Origin: Chromera velia
Taxonomy: Eukaryota; Sar; Chromeraceae
Length of the DNA stretch: 64,000 bases
Assembly (NCBI GenBank): GCA_018398765.1
Contig: JAHBMJ010003670.1
Location: 47,226-111,225 of the forward strand
Direction of reading: 5' to 3'
The notes beneath the pieces are model-generated. The model had not been told where the DNA came from, searched no databases, and saw only the letters and a program-made list of their open reading frames with translations. The position numbers were made by a program, and so were the translations under genes. Positions within the stretch are counted from its first letter, which is position 1. The number at the start of each line of letters is the position of its first letter. This document shows, one piece after another, positions 11,615 to 24,005 of the stretch.

Positions 11615-11640
11615 CGACAGAAAGACAGACAGACAGGCAC
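10612..11640. repeat. (GACA)n satellites with a duplicated ~300-bp block
   Basis: A 45-bp core beginning ACTATATGTTTCTTC occurs at about 10618, 10710, 11045 and 11524, each next to GACA runs. The block 10708-11030 is repeated almost exactly at 11043-11330; the main difference is an extra 28-bp unit (TTGCCTCTCCACCTCCCGA) in the first copy. Open frames here are translations of the repeat. Confidence 0.9.
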
Positions 11641-13543
11641 GCACAGCGAAAACAAACAGGAGTACAAACAAGTAGGAGTGGTAATTGAGAGCAGACGCAC
11701 AGGTAGACGGTGCACCTCCCCTCCAGTTGTGTCATTAGCCTTGCTATATACATTCCCTTCCTCACAAGGGTCATGTGGACAAACGATTCAAGAACGGAGA
11801 AAGACGCATTTGCAGAAAACATTTAGACAAAGAGACAGAAATGCAGACAGACAACCAGACTGACTCCTATGCGTTGTGAAAGATGTTGAAAGCGACACGA
11901 AAGGGCAGGGCCCAGATCCCTACAGCGGTGGAATAGAGACCGAAACCTGAATGCATACACACCCAAGGGTCATGATGAAGGAGAAATGAAAAGAATGGGC
12001 TGGACACACCTTACGTCTCCGTTCTTTGGTCACAGAACAACACAGAACAACACTATGAAGCCCCAAAAGCTTAGCGACATTGTAAATACGTGAGTATCTC
12101 TATGCCCTGTCGACGTCTGCTGCAATCCCTCACGAGAGCGGATCGTGGGGCTGAGAAAGCACATGTGGAGTCACACAAGGATCACCATGCAATCTAAGGA
12201 AGAGAGCGGGAAAAGGTGTTGTATCATTGGGCACACAGGGAGCTGGGCTGACTGTCGGGCTGGCCGTGAAGGATGAGCTTCACGCAATCGTTTCGGGAGT
12301 CCAAGAACCTGCATGCAGACACGCACAAGGAGTAGGTTGCATGAGTGACCGTTTCAAATGACTGGGTGATCGTCTGTCATGTCACTCTCCTGGCGCTTTC
12401 TCTGAACACCCCAGACTGACGAATGCGAAAGGCACCGTTGTTTAGAGCTTGTCGAAGGAAAGGATGGTCACCAATGGGGCACACTTCATTGAAGCGAGAA
12501 AGATCAGTCCAATGGAACGAAGAACTGTTTGTGACTGTAAAGTGCTGTGTCTATTGCTGGATTCAACCGGTATCATTCAATGGAGATTCCACATGATTCG
12601 ATATCGACGAGCGCTCTTATACAAGCTCAGTCAAGGACCCCTACGACTATATAGCCACGCCGCCGCCGTCGCCGCCATGTCGCCGCCCAATTGTGTATCA
12701 GACCATAACGGAAGAGTACACAAACTTTGTGTTTTGTCACAAACAGAAGAATACACAAACTTTATGTTTTATCACGCAAATGAACGCAATTAAGAGAGAA
12801 AAATAGTTCCGCCTTCTCGGTAGGGAGGTCGCAGCGTTGAAAACTGAGCGTTCTCCAGGTCTTTCGACTCCGAGGGCGCAAACTAAGCGATTCTTTTGTG
12901 ATTGATTCTTTGTATACAAACAAGAAGCAAAAAAAAAAAGAAAAGGGGGCAAGCACATGAAAGGAAAGGAAGAAAAGAAAATTGAGAAAATAAGGGGCAA
13001 ATTAAACAGACTGGGGACCAGCGAAGGTCTCTCGCAGTATAATCAGACCAAACGATGAGAAGGAGAGACGGAGTGGCTAGCGATAGGAGGAAAGGAGGAG
13101 GGCAAACGTAAAAGGAAATAGTCACACAATGGCGAGGCTCTAAAGAAGATACAGAGGACAAATGAGGAGCAAAACGTTTTTCTGACTTTCTTTTCTCTTA
13201 AACTTTGGACCAAGTGTTCTCTTTCTCTTTCTCTGAAGACATGATAATAACACCAGACAAAAAGTAAGGTGAGTACATGTGAAACGCATGCCGATATAAG
13301 AGGAAATCGCTTATTGCAGAGACAGAGGAGGAATATGCCATTGGAAAAGAGGTCCGCACTATGAGTAGCACTGGAGACACAGACTGCCACACAGTAAAGG
13401 TTACACTCAATGTACTGAACGCAGGCAGACCCGTAGAATCAGATACTCGAAAAGAAAAATGAAAACAAATCGGCTAGCAAATCGGCTTGTCAACAGAACA
13501 ATAAAACAAACAAAAAAAGACAAAAAGTTTTCACGCTTCTGAC
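11641..13543. other. intergenic or intronic DNA, no supported gene
   Basis: Mixed composition. At 12647-12690 a TATATA sequence is followed by a (GCC)n-rich stretch and an ATG at 12677 with a short frame (MSPPNCVSDHNGRV) that I cannot support as a gene. Frames on the minus strand at 12.7-13.4 kb are hydrophobic and low complexity, without splice-supported coding character. Confidence 0.4.
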
Positions 13544-15160
13544 TTATCGATGGAGATACCACAACACTTCACGATTGATGCCCCTCCCCCCTCTTTGGCT
13601 CAACGCCGTCTGCCAGGAATCTCGAAAGGTTCCCCAGTACTGGTCGTCTGACTCTTGGATTGGGGGACCCCCAGGTTGAGGTAGAGGGGCATTCGGGGTC
13701 TCTGTTGTTTCTTCATGTTGCTTGGGGACATCCTCTATCAGAGATGCAGAGGTAGCACAACCGGTGGGGTCACTTCGGAATTGCGACCAGTGTAGTTTGT
13801 CTATACCCCCTTTCTTCTTTGCCTTGCGAGCTTGTTGCTTTTCTGCTTTCTTCTGCCATTTTGGAATGCACGTGGCAAAAGAAGAGGGAGGCAATGCTGT
13901 GCTGCTGGTAGGCTTAGGCACAATCTGTTGGGTGGCTGGGAAGGGGGCACGGCTCTCGTCTCTCACCTGAGCGGTCGGAGACGGGGAGATAAACGCACTC
14001 TCAGTCATGGTTGTAGATGACTGTGCTAGTGGTACTGGTGGGTCCACCTGGTCATTTGGATTGGAAAGAATGGGAGAAGCTTACAATTTGGATTGACAAG
14101 CGGTTGCGGGTGCAGCAGAGACGGCGGAACAGTGAAGTCCCTCTCCATCTTTATCAACTGCAACAGGGGAAACGGCTTCAGGCTGGTCATCAGATTGGAT
14201 ACAACAAGGGACGTCTTCGTATAGTGAAGGATCGGATGGGGCCCCTGCATTTGGGTGACTTGCGTCGGGGCTGGAAGAGGAGGCAGGGATGCTTGCCTCT
14301 GGCTGAATTTTTTTTGGTACGCATGTTTGACTACGTGTACGACGACGCGCACTAGGACGCACCTTCTTTTTCTTTTCCTTCGATTCCCCTTAGAGGGGAA
14401 GAGGGGTACTTTGCTGGGAGGGGGGGAAGACAGGATGCTCCTTCATGCGTGAGGGCACCTCTTCTTTCACCTCAGTCGCCTCCCGGGGCACAGGAGATGG
14501 CTGCTCTGCCACGTTGTCACACCAAACAGGGGAACGTACAAGGCTGAGAGACAGGGTAGGGGCAGAGCCACGGCTACCTCCGTTCTCGGTTGCTGGGGGC
14601 TGCTCACACGCAGCGTTAGAGGAAGAAAGTTTAACAGAAGGAAGAGAGGGCATCACCTCGACCTCAACAACGGTGGAAGGAGATTCTACACCAACTTGGG
14701 CAGGAGCTGGATACTGGAGTCTATATGGGGGGGCGGATGTCAAACACAGAGGATCAACGTAGGGGGGAAGGGTAGTCTCGTCTTTATCACCCCCATCTGC
14801 ATCTGTAGTCTCGCCCTTTACATCCCTAACTGCTTCTGCAATACAGATGTCTTCAATGGTGGAAGAGGATGGGGCACGGGAACGCCGTTTTCCCCGGTGG
14901 GTCTTTTTCGGTTTTGTCTTTGTCTCGACGCCGGAGCGGGCCATAAAGGAAGTCTTCTGTAAGACGTTCAAAAATTCTTCGGCTGCACGAAGGAGGTCCA
15001 AGAACGTCCCCTCACACACGGTCACCGGAGAGAGCAGGACCAACGCACAGGCCTGCTGTAGATTTCCTACAGACGCCACAACGCGAGGAACTGACAGGCC
15101 CTGCGGGGGCGGCACACTGGTTGCACCGCAAGGTACGAGGCTGACCCGCGACGCACACAA
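13544..15160 (-). CDS. Ser/Pro/Thr-rich frame interrupted by two TAA codons, uncertain gene
   Basis: One minus-strand frame stays open from about 15160 to 13544 apart from two in-frame TAA codons, near 14390 and 14079. All three parts share composition: acidic, P/S/T-rich, with basic clusters such as KPKKTHRGKRRSRAP, KEKKKKVRPSARRRTRS and KWQKKAEKQQARKAKKK, which suggest nuclear proteins. Just upstream in another frame (about 15150-15040) lies a cysteine pattern LRCNQCAA and RCGVCRKS. A GTAAGC donor-like site sits at the second TAA, so introns are possible, but the shortest candidate intron (37 bp) would break the frame. It could be a spliced gene, a decaying gene or a chance low-complexity frame. 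No family is recognised. Confidence 0.35.
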
Positions 15161-15203
15161 GCAAACACAAGCCAGATATTAGGTATGAACCAGGGTGGTT
15201 CAT

Positions 15204-16380
15204 AACAATTGCAAAATTTTAGATAGAGGTGCATGTGTGAAACCACGATGGTTGGGGAGAAAACTGGATTATAGTATTGTAATTAGCTTAAGGGCATACA
15301 TTCTCTGTCACTCTCTCTGTTTGTATGTTTCAATCTGCCATACATGGGAACTTAGAACTTCAATTAAGATTAATTAATTAAGATTTAGGGTGAAATGTTA
15401 GGAGTAACTCTTTTGGTTTGGTTACTGGCTAGCCGTTAGGCCAGCCCGGTTACCAAATTACAGTTACTAAGTTCAAATTAGGCTTAAAGTCCTAAAGTTT
15501 CCGGTAACGGTTAACCTAACTTCTTTAAAGTGGTAAGGTCCTAAAACCTATGGTTACAATTATATTAATTTATGTAAGAAGACTCTTTCACCCCAACTTT
15601 AGCCAAAGTAATGGACTTTTTGAATATTCAAAGGCCGTAATTAGTTATGACGAGTTATTGCTAGCTTTTCCCCTGACTTTTCAGGCTGTTTAAAGAACCT
15701 TTTCACCTTTTCTCTACTCTCTGTCAAATCCTGTTTAGACCCCTCTATCCTATCGGCCAGACCTCCCCACCCTCTCTACTAGTACAGACTCTCCCACCCT
15801 GTCTGCCACATCCTCTGCAGACTACAGATCTGTCCATAAATTTTTACATCCATAAAATTTCTACTAGCGCCTCTACCCTGTCTGCCAGATCCTCTGTAGA
15901 TTCTGTTACCCTGTCTGCCAGACCCCGCCTGTCCACGAATTTACATAGACCCACTCTGCTTTATACAATTTTTGTAGACCCCCCTTCACTGTCCACCAGA
16001 CTTTCCCACTCTGTCTATGAAATTTCTACAAACTTTGTTAGTTTACGGGCCATTCCTTTCTTGTAGTGATTCCGTTTCTTCACTTTTTTGGCTATCCGTT
16101 TCTCTTGTACAAATTATGTCGCTGCAGGCTGATTGAGGTATCCTAGGTGGGGCAATCGCGGCACAGTGGGACTCTGCAACGGAAGCTCCCCTTCATAAAG
16201 TCAGCTGATACCTTGTCTTATACCGCTACCCATGCCTTTGTTGTTTAGGTCCCACCCTGCAAAAATTCCAATTGAGCTCACCAGATATACTGATGTCTCC
16301 CCTCTAAAATAATGGCCAGCTGTCATACATTATTTTTCTTTCAAATTCCTGCCATCCGATTTCTTCAGATTTTCAATGTC
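15204..16380. other. AT-rich spacer grading into degenerate 33-bp repeats
   Basis: 15200-15660 is AT-rich without coding character; a small palindrome ATGAACC-AGGGT-GGTTCAT lies at 15184-15202. From 15720 to 16030 degenerate units of the CCCTGTCTGCCAGATCCTC family appear, the same family (opposite strand) as at 32.4-32.9 and 38.2-38.65 kb. Confidence 0.5.
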
Positions 16381-16539
16381 TCTTAGAGCTTATATATCTC
16401 TCCCATCTTGTTCTAGATCTTGTTTCTTCAGATTTCTCTCTTATGTGCTTTCTGTAAAGTGAGTGTGGAGTAGTAAAAGGGGTAGAAAAAAAAGAAACGG
16501 GTCGGTCAGTGCCCTTTTTTTGCAGAGTGCTTCTTCCTA

Positions 16540-17260
16540 GCACGAAGCAGTTTGAAAAATAAAGAGGGAAAACCAGAGCCTGTTGGTATTGGAGGGATTG
16601 AAAATATGGTAGAGAAAGAAAAAAGGGGGGAAGAAGCTGACCCATAGAAGGATTAATGCAGTTAAAAAAAAGCGATCCGTCTGTTCCTCCGTCCTTCTGT
16701 CTCTCTACCTTCTCTCTTTCTGTTCCTCTAATAGTATCAGTGTATCCCTCTGTCCATCCATCCGTCTCTTCCTCCCTCTGTTCATCCACATGTTTTTCTA
16801 TCCCTCCGTCTATTTTTTTTTTCTTCTGTCTGTCTGTTCCTCCATCTTTATGTCCTCTCCCTCTGTCCCTCTGTGTGTCTGTCTTTTTATTTCTCTGTTC
16901 ATCCTTTTTTTCCCTCTGTCCGTCATCCGTCTTTTTCTCCCTTTAGCTCTTCGTCCATCTTTTTTTCCCTGCATTACTATCGCTCTGTCCATTTTCTCCA
17001 CAACTCCATCGGTCTGTCTTTATATCTTTCTATCCCACTGCCCCTATATCTTTCTATCCCTCCGTCCATCTTTTTTTCTTTCTGTCCCTCTGCCCTCCGT
17101 TTATCCTTTTTTCCCTCTGTCTCTCTCTTTCTCCACGACTCTGTTTGTCTGTCTCTTGGTTGATCTGTCCCTTTGTTCTTCTGGCCTCCCGCACTCTGTC
17201 TGTTGGTCCCTTTATCCCTTCGTTCTCCTGGCATTCCCCCTTCTCTTCCTAAGTTATTAA
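16540..17260. repeat. pyrimidine-rich degenerate satellite with compound leader
   Basis: A leader (GCAGTTTGAAAAATAAAGAG, then CCTGTTGGTATTGGAGGGAT, GAAGCTGACC) at 16545-16650 is followed by 600 bases of degenerate CTGTCCCTCYGTC units. The same leader with purine-rich satellites occurs near 33.9 and 38.0 kb. Frames here are repeat artefacts. Confidence 0.75.
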
Positions 17261-18353
17261 AATTCCCAATCTTGTTTTTTAAATCGTTTAGTAGATCCAC
17301 CAGTTTCTGCGCTACAACCACTGTACTACCAGAACAGTATGTACGGTGATCCTTTTTCTCTTATATTTTCTGTAGAACCAGGGTGGAGTGATTCAGAGCA
17401 ACTGGTGAAAAATAGCAGGTTGATGCTAATTTGAACACACCACGAACCTTGCAGGTTTCCTCCCAATTTTTGCTATGCTTTATCTACTTGCAGCTCTATG
17501 CCTTTCTGTTTTTTTTATTTGTGTGATCTATTTATACCGTTCCCTTTTCTGTGCCTGCTCGCTGTCCGTCTCTACATTGCGGTCTTCCCACTTGCCCTTT
17601 TGCTGTCTTTGCAGTATTGATGGGGCGTTACAGTGTCGACCGCTATGCTATCCACAAACAGTAAGGATTGACGGCCATTATCATTCCGCAGGTTGGTGCG
17701 TGTTAAGCAATGGTGTTATTATGCTGCCTTCGTATTTGCCCTTCTGCATAGTACCTCTGTTTCTCTCAATCTATGATGTAAAAGCGAAGAGACTACCATC
17801 TCTTATCCAGCTGTATGGACCGCTGTATGAGTCATGTTTTCCAGACCTTTCCCTCTAGATCTTTGGCACAGCTCTGCTAAGTCCTTTCCAGACCCCCCAC
17901 TTAACCCCCCTGGTCTTTGGTGGAACCTTTCACCTTGCTGGCCAGATATCCTCCGCAAACCTTTCCAATTTGCCGGTTAGACTGCCTGCCAGTCTGAGAT
18001 CTTTGCAGACTCTGTTTATCAAATTTCTGTATATCCCCCCACCCTATCAATCAAAGTTCTGCAGAACCTCCTCTATCCTGTCCATCAGATTTTTGCAGTC
18101 CCTACCCACTCTATGCACCAGATCTTCTGCAAATCCCTCTACCCTCTCCGTCAAATTTCCGTAGATCTCCCCCACCCTGTTTATCAAATTCCTGCAAAAT
18201 CTCTTCCATTTCTTTGTTGGCCTTCAGTACCGTGTCTTGCAGCACTTTTTTGCTGCACTGTGTGTGTATGTGTGTGTGTGTGTATGTGTGTGTGTGTGTG
18301 TGTATGTGTGTGTGTATGTGTGTGTGTGTGTGTCGGTGTATGTGTGTATACAG
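17261..18353. repeat. presumed 5' intron/flank with degenerate 33-bp repeats and (GT)n
   Basis: 17880-18210 contains further degenerate TCTGCAGACC-type units; 18255-18350 is a (GT)n run ending in the acceptor TATACAG at 18353. The upstream exons of the gene at 18354 must lie here or further left, but I could not identify them with confidence. Confidence 0.5.
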
Positions 18354-19433
18354 CTAAGCGCAGTACTTATTGCGTACAACAACCCCGCGGCCATCGAAAT
18401 TCAAGGGCATGAAGTGAAGCACTTCAGGACGGGGTCTTTCTGCCCGCAGCTTGGGCTCAACAGACAGATCAAAGCCTCGGTCCTCAACGACGAGGGCCGT
18501 CAAGTCTTTTTCCATGAGAGAGATCCCGACACTCTCGAGCGGTTCCTCACGATGATCTTAACTAGGCTAAGAAGGGAGCCTTCCAGTGCACGCAGCTGGA
18601 TCGCATGCTTCGGTGTGTTGACAGTCACGGCAACTGTAGCACTGCGGATGGGATTCCCCTCTCTGCTTTTGATGACCGGAACTGACCCAGCCTCCGAGCA
18701 CCACAAGGTCTTCGAATACAGCAAGTCGCAGTTCCTCAACGAAGTGAAGACGATCCTTGTGTTGGACCAGTTGCGGCCGCATCACTGGAAGCTGACGGAT
18801 GCGCTGAAACACAAAGTCAGTCGAATGTTGATTCTACGACAGAACTGAACGCCACCAAATGTACTGTACCCTGATCGTGTTCGCAGTCCTCTTGTGCTTT
18901 TGTCACCTTTGGGATCTCAAGACCTTTTAGTATCAAAGATCCTGCAACCTCGTTCAAAGTCATAAAGTATTGAAAAACTTTGACATGAGTTTTTTGCGTA
19001 CTAACAGGGCTTTGCTTTGCCAGGTGACTCGATCTCGTTGCTGTATGCCATATGCGTGCAGCTGGACAAGCACAACTCATCGGGATGCCCTCCTGTCAGT
19101 GAGGAAGTCGTGAACACCAAACGAGGAAGGCCCGGGCGTGCAAAGCTACAAGTGGGTGTTTCTTTCGAGATGTAGGATCTCTGACTCCCCTTCCAGCTTC
19201 CGTTATTTATTCACCCCAGTATTTTTGCATTGGCTTCTTTCTTTATACTTCGCTTTGTAGTGTTGTGCCCTCTTCTAGCTGTTGAATCAAACCAAGAATG
19301 TAAGGCTTGTGTACGCTTGGGTGCAGAGAAAAGGCAATCTGTATCAATGTGCGTTTTGGACGCTTAGACTTCGCTATGCAAGTATATCAGGCAAATACAT
19401 GTATATAGACCTTGGTTATCAGGTGAATTTTCA

Positions 19434-19482
<49 letters not shown>

Positions 19483-20630
19483 ATGTGTGTGTGTGTGTGT
19501 GTATGTATATGTGTGTCTGTGTCGTCTTTTGTTTTTGGTTGTGTCTGTGCTGCTGTCTTTGTAGACTTCTTCTGCGAAGGCAAAACCTCGGGCAAAGGCT
19601 GCGGCCAAGGCCAAGAAGAAGGCCGGCAAGAAGGATGATACTGAGGACGAGGAGGAATCCGAGGACGACGAAGAGGATGAGGATGACTACGAGGACAAGG
19701 ATAAATCCGAGAACGAGGATGGATCCGAGGACGAGGATGGATCTGAGGACGAGGAGGACAAAAATGAAGAAGAGGCAAAGCAACAGAAGGAGAAGAACAA
19801 GACCAAGAAAAAGAAGAAGGGTAGAGAGGGAGAAACAGAGGAGAAAGAGGCAAAGCAGCAGAAGGAGAAAAAAAATATCAAGAAAAAGAAGAAGGAAACA
19901 GAGGGAGAAACAGAAGAGAAAGAGGCAAAGCAGCAGAAGAAGAAAAAGAACACCAAGAAAAAGAATAAGGAAACAGAGGGAGAAACGGAGGAGAAAGAGG
20001 TAAAGCAGCAGAAAGAGAAAAAGAACACCAAGAAAAAGAAGAAGGAAACAGAGGGAGAAACGGAGGAGAAAGAGGCAAAGCAGAAGAAGAACGACAAGGG
20101 AGAGGAGGCTGAAGCGGAACCCAAGAGAAGAGGCCGAAAGCTGGCCGCAAAGTCTAATCCGGTCAGCCATTGCCACAGTCAAGAATGTTGTTTTTGTCAA
20201 TAAATTTCTTTGCTCAGCATTTATCTTTCTTCTTCTTTGCCTCCCATCATTGCATGTGTTGTTCTTGTTCAAATTTGTGGCCTGGATCGCTGTGAGACAC
20301 CATCCTATATACCGTCCAATCAATCTAAAAGGAGCCCTAAGGCTTCTTCTCGTCTTATCTTTCTCTGTCATCTTTCTATCGGACCAGTCAATACCGGTTC
20401 GCTCCCCCTTCCACTTCTGTCTCAATTTTGAATCAATTTTGGTAACTCTGCGAAAGTGCATGCAGGGTCCCAGTACTACTGCACTAGGGGTACTTGGTGA
20501 CATGATGGATGCACCCCCATCCGACTCCAAGTAAGAACACGATACTTTGTGTCTCTTCGTGTCTTCTTGCCTGCATATGTCTTACACTTCTTGAATTCCG
20601 TCTGCTTCTCTGTCCCCTCCCCCCTGCGCA

Positions 20631-20671
<41 letters not shown>

Positions 20672-20685
20672 CCTCTCTCTCTCTC

Positions 20686-20722
<37 letters not shown>

Positions 20723-20752
20723 CCCTCTCTCTCTGTGTCTTTCTCTCATTCT

Positions 20753-20824
<72 letters not shown>

Positions 20825-21790
20825 CCCCCTCTCTTTGTGTCTTTCTCTCATTCTCTCATTCTCCTATTCTCTTATACTCTCATTCTCTCTCTCTCTCTCT
20901 GTTCCTCCCTCTGTTCCTTTTTTCTTCCTTCTCCCCCGTTTTCACTGTACTCCCCCTCCCTCGCTTGTGTGTCTATCTATGTCTATCTGTCTGGCTGTGC
21001 ACGCCTACGTATGCGACTGATGATCTAAATCGACTGATGCAGAGTCACAGGGAAAAGGCTGGAGCGGACAAACACCCACAATAAAAAGATTGAGGAGGAT
21101 GGGCTGAACGCGAAACAGAAGAAGCAGAAGGAGAAGCAGAACCGTGCAAACAAGGACGAGAAGGAGAACCAGGGGGACAACGGGTCCTCCTCGTCTTCCT
21201 TCTTTTCCTCCTCATCTTCGTCCGGCGGAAAGAAGCGAAGGAAAGTAGCAGCGCCGACGGAGGACGACTGTGAGTCGACTTTCGTTGCAAAACTTGTCTC
21301 ACTCGCAAAAAGGGATCCTTATTGTCTGTGGGACACTGTGGGAAACTAAAAACGTGGTGCAAGCAATATAGGAGGAACAATCAACTTTGCTTGTGTTCTT
21401 GGGATCATTGAGGAAGTGCATGCGTTGTTTTCCTTGCCCCGGAGGTTTTTTTTTGAGTCGTGCGTTGAAATCGGGTCGGGTCTTACTGTTGTTGGAGCCC
21501 TGTTGTCGTTTTGTGGTGCCAAAGAAGTGCATTATATTGAAAAGGAAAGCGCTACCGCTGCCTTGAGTCGGCTTTTTCTTAGCAAGCTCGGTCTTTCACA
21601 CTTAATTAAAGTCATTGAGCGGGATGTATGCACAATGATGGATGCAGAGGTCGACGTTGACTTTGCATACATATATGTTTCGGTGGGAGGGGCTCAAACG
21701 TCTGTAGATCTGCGCCTAAGCAGCATAGAGCACGTTCTCTCCCAGTTTTTTAAAGACACATCATCCCCTTTGTGGCTGCTGTTTGTTTAG
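18354..21790 (+). CDS. AT-hook / acidic-lysine repeat protein with probable SAM methyltransferase domain (5' partial)
   Basis: Exons 18354-18815, 19062-19151, 19565-20161, 20466-20530, 21043-21269 and 21417-21790 agree in phase and give about 604 residues; the start lies upstream. Exon 2 carries an AT-hook (KRGRPGR). Exon 3 (199 codons, no ATG) begins TSSAKAKPRAKAAAKAKKK, runs into an acidic E/D tract, then has four 25-residue repeats of the type ETEGETEEKEAKQQKEKKN, and ends with KRRGRKLA. Exon 5 has a serine tract and the basic signal GKKRRKV. The last exon reads CVEIGSGLTVVGALL, then CGAKEVHYIEKE and VDVDFAYIYVS, matching motif I, the acidic end of strand 2 and a later strand of class I SAM methyltransferases. 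The layout (basic DNA-binding N-terminus, C-terminal methyltransferase) recalls Dot1-type chromatin enzymes, but substrate is inference and the domain looks short. The final exon's acceptor is the weakest join; it may be a separate gene. Confidence 0.6.
20632..20905. repeat. duplicated (CT)n-(GT)n block in an intron
   Basis: Two copies of about 125 bases, each a CT run, a GT run, then TTTCCC and CTCATTCTCTCATTC, lie in the intron between exons 4 and 5 of the AT-hook gene. Confidence 0.9.
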
Positions 21791-22027
21791 TTCTTTTGTT
21801 ATCCTGTGTTCTTATATTCATCTTTTTGTGTATCCTGCCTCCAATCTTTTCTTCACAGATCTTCCATTTCTCTATTACCTTTTCTCTCTTCACTATCTTT
21901 AGCTGTTGTATGGTCTATCCTTATTTGCAGATATCAATCCTTATTTTTCTTTGCAGATGCTAGGCCTTCCTTTAAAAAAATACCGGGCTTTCCTATTGGA
22001 AAGGTTCAGACACACCGAACATGTTTT

Positions 22028-22470
22028 TTGAAGACACCAGGTCTTCCCGTCGGAGACACCAGGTCCTAGCACCAGGTCTTCCCCTTGGAGACACCAGGTC
22101 TTCCCGTTGGAGACACCAGGTCTTCCCGTTGGAGACATCAGGTCTTCCCCTTGGAGATACCAGGTCTTCAATTCAAAGACACTAGCTCTTCCTCTTGAAG
22201 ATACCAAGTTTTCCCGTCGGAGATACCAGGTCTTCCCATCGGAGATACCAGGTCTTCCCTTCAGAGACACTAGTAGCTCTTCCTTTTAGAGATACCAGGT
22301 CTTCCCGTTGGAGACACCAGGTCTTCCCGTTGGAGACACCAGGTCTTCTCTTCAGAGATACCAGGTCTTCCCTTTAGAGATACCAGGTCTTCCCTTTGGA
22401 GATACCAGGTTTTCTCCTTGAAGAGACCAGTACTTCTTATTGGAAGTGTTAGGCCTCCCTGTCGAAAACA
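22028..22470 (+). repeat. 22-bp minisatellite, cluster 1
   Basis: About 20 tandem units of GGTCTTCCCGTTGGAGACAC (22 bp with CA) with substitutions. It belongs to the same family as the clusters at 30.0, 31.3-31.9 and 39.6-41.7 kb. No coding role is seen. Confidence 0.9.
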
Positions 22471-22499
22471 CCGGGGCATCCCATTAGAGATACTGGCCG

Positions 22500-24005
22500 G
22501 CCTTTTATTTTAAAAACACCGTCATCAAAACAAACTGCCAGGTGTGTATATATGTATGTGTAAACACCTGGTTGCAATGGACTGATGGTACATAACAGTG
22601 GATGATGGTGATGATGAACGCTCTAAAGACCGATCAGAAACGGTCATGATTTTGTTTTTTATTGTATAGGTATAGATACTGCAAGTGTACATATTCTTTT
22701 GACTGATGTACATGTAGATTATGTACTATTTTGATATATTTATTCACTCACATTCAAACCCACCATAATTTGATCAAAACTAGAGATAATGATATCATTT
22801 TCTGTAAGTATAAGCATATGCTTCTAGACTTTTATCTGAGACTTATGTCTATTACAAATTAAAAAATACTAGTGTTCTTCAGCTTATTTGCCACTATTTA
22901 GTTAAACTTTGCATTGCAACTCCATAAGAAAATGTTAATGCGGGGGCAATAGTGAACCTAGCTATGCCGTAAAGCTAGACTAACAGACGTAGAGACACTG
23001 GTGAGAGCGGAGATATAGGCTTAACTCAGCATGCATGCACTAAAGACATATACGGAGCCCTAAAATGCTTTCTCCCTATAGGAAGGTATTGCTATATGCT
23101 ACTTAAGTACAGCTAGAAAGAAAATAGAAATTAGATGAATTGGTTGTGGTTTAAAGTAACACTGAGCAAAACAGAATCGTGCGTATCACTCGCCTTCATG
23201 ATCTAATGGTTAGCATACAACACTAACAAGCAAGAGGTCATAGGTTCAAGCCTCGCTACCTCTTTTTTAATTAAGAATCAAAGAAAGAAGATGCAGGACA
23301 TTAACGCCTTATATCATACAGATATTGGCCTGTCGCAAATCGTTTGAAATCAGATGAAAGACTTCAGAAAGACTTGCTGAAAGACTACAATGAAATCAAA
23401 ACGATCGTTGAATCATAAGAAATCTCCATGCTTCTGACATGGATCGAGTCAGTCACTAGGGATCGACCTGAACCACTCCAGTGATATCAAGCCCTGAAGA
23501 CTCTTGAACCTCTACAAGCACTCACCAGCGCCAACCCCTCTAAGTAGACCTTAACAGTATGTATTCTGAGTCTGTGCTATGCTTTATTTAAGTTGGTGCC
23601 CTAGGACGCTGGCAGCGTTCTAGAGGGCGATTTATATAGTGTCTAGGGGCGTCTGCTCTTCTTCATGAGCGTCTTAGGTGCTGACCATAGGCCGGCAGGA
23701 CGGCACGGGGGCTAGTGGTCTATCCCCCATCGTCAATATTAAATGATTAAAAAAGTGCTAGGCTGCTTTTAGGTGTATAAGCGTCGCCTCCTTTCAACTT
23801 TGTTTCTTTTAAATTGATGAAACAGGAAAGAGTTAGACAGATGAAGGGGAAGAGAGGCAAGGTGGACTCGAAAAATGCGCTAGAAAGATAATGGATTGAT
23901 TGGCGTTCCCATTGCACTCTCCACTTCCCCCACTGGCCATGTCCCCAACTTTCGCTCCACCATTTAATTTAATTGAATTCCCCCTTCCGTACCCTCACCC
24001 CCTAG
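22500..24005. other. AT-rich spacer with a tRNA-like fossil
   Basis: AT-rich with scattered direct repeats and no coding frames. A tRNA-like stretch lies at 23190-23262. Downstream, 23620-23750 is GC-richer and ends in AATATTAAATGATTAAAAAA, which may be a retroposon 3' end, but no partner copy was found in this window. Confidence 0.4.
23190..23262 (+). pseudogene. tRNA-Val(AAC)-like relic, possible SINE head
   Basis: Box A-like TGATCTAATGGTTAGCA and box B-like GGTTCAAGCCT are spaced as in a tRNA, with a CTAACAA loop that would carry anticodon AAC. The acceptor, anticodon and T stems no longer pair, so it is not a working tRNA. It is followed by T-rich DNA. It could be a decayed tRNA gene or the head of a tRNA-derived SINE. 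Confidence 0.4.

Noticed and set aside
10612-11640. CRISPR-like alternation of a 45-bp core with spacers
   Set aside because: The intervening DNA is itself GACA repeat or long duplicated sequence, spacing is irregular and the genome is eukaryotic.
19364-20530. 388-codon minus-strand frame rich in Leu/Phe, like a multi-pass membrane protein
   Set aside because: It is the shadow of the plus-strand acidic/lysine repeat exon, which has proper splice sites and agreeing phases.
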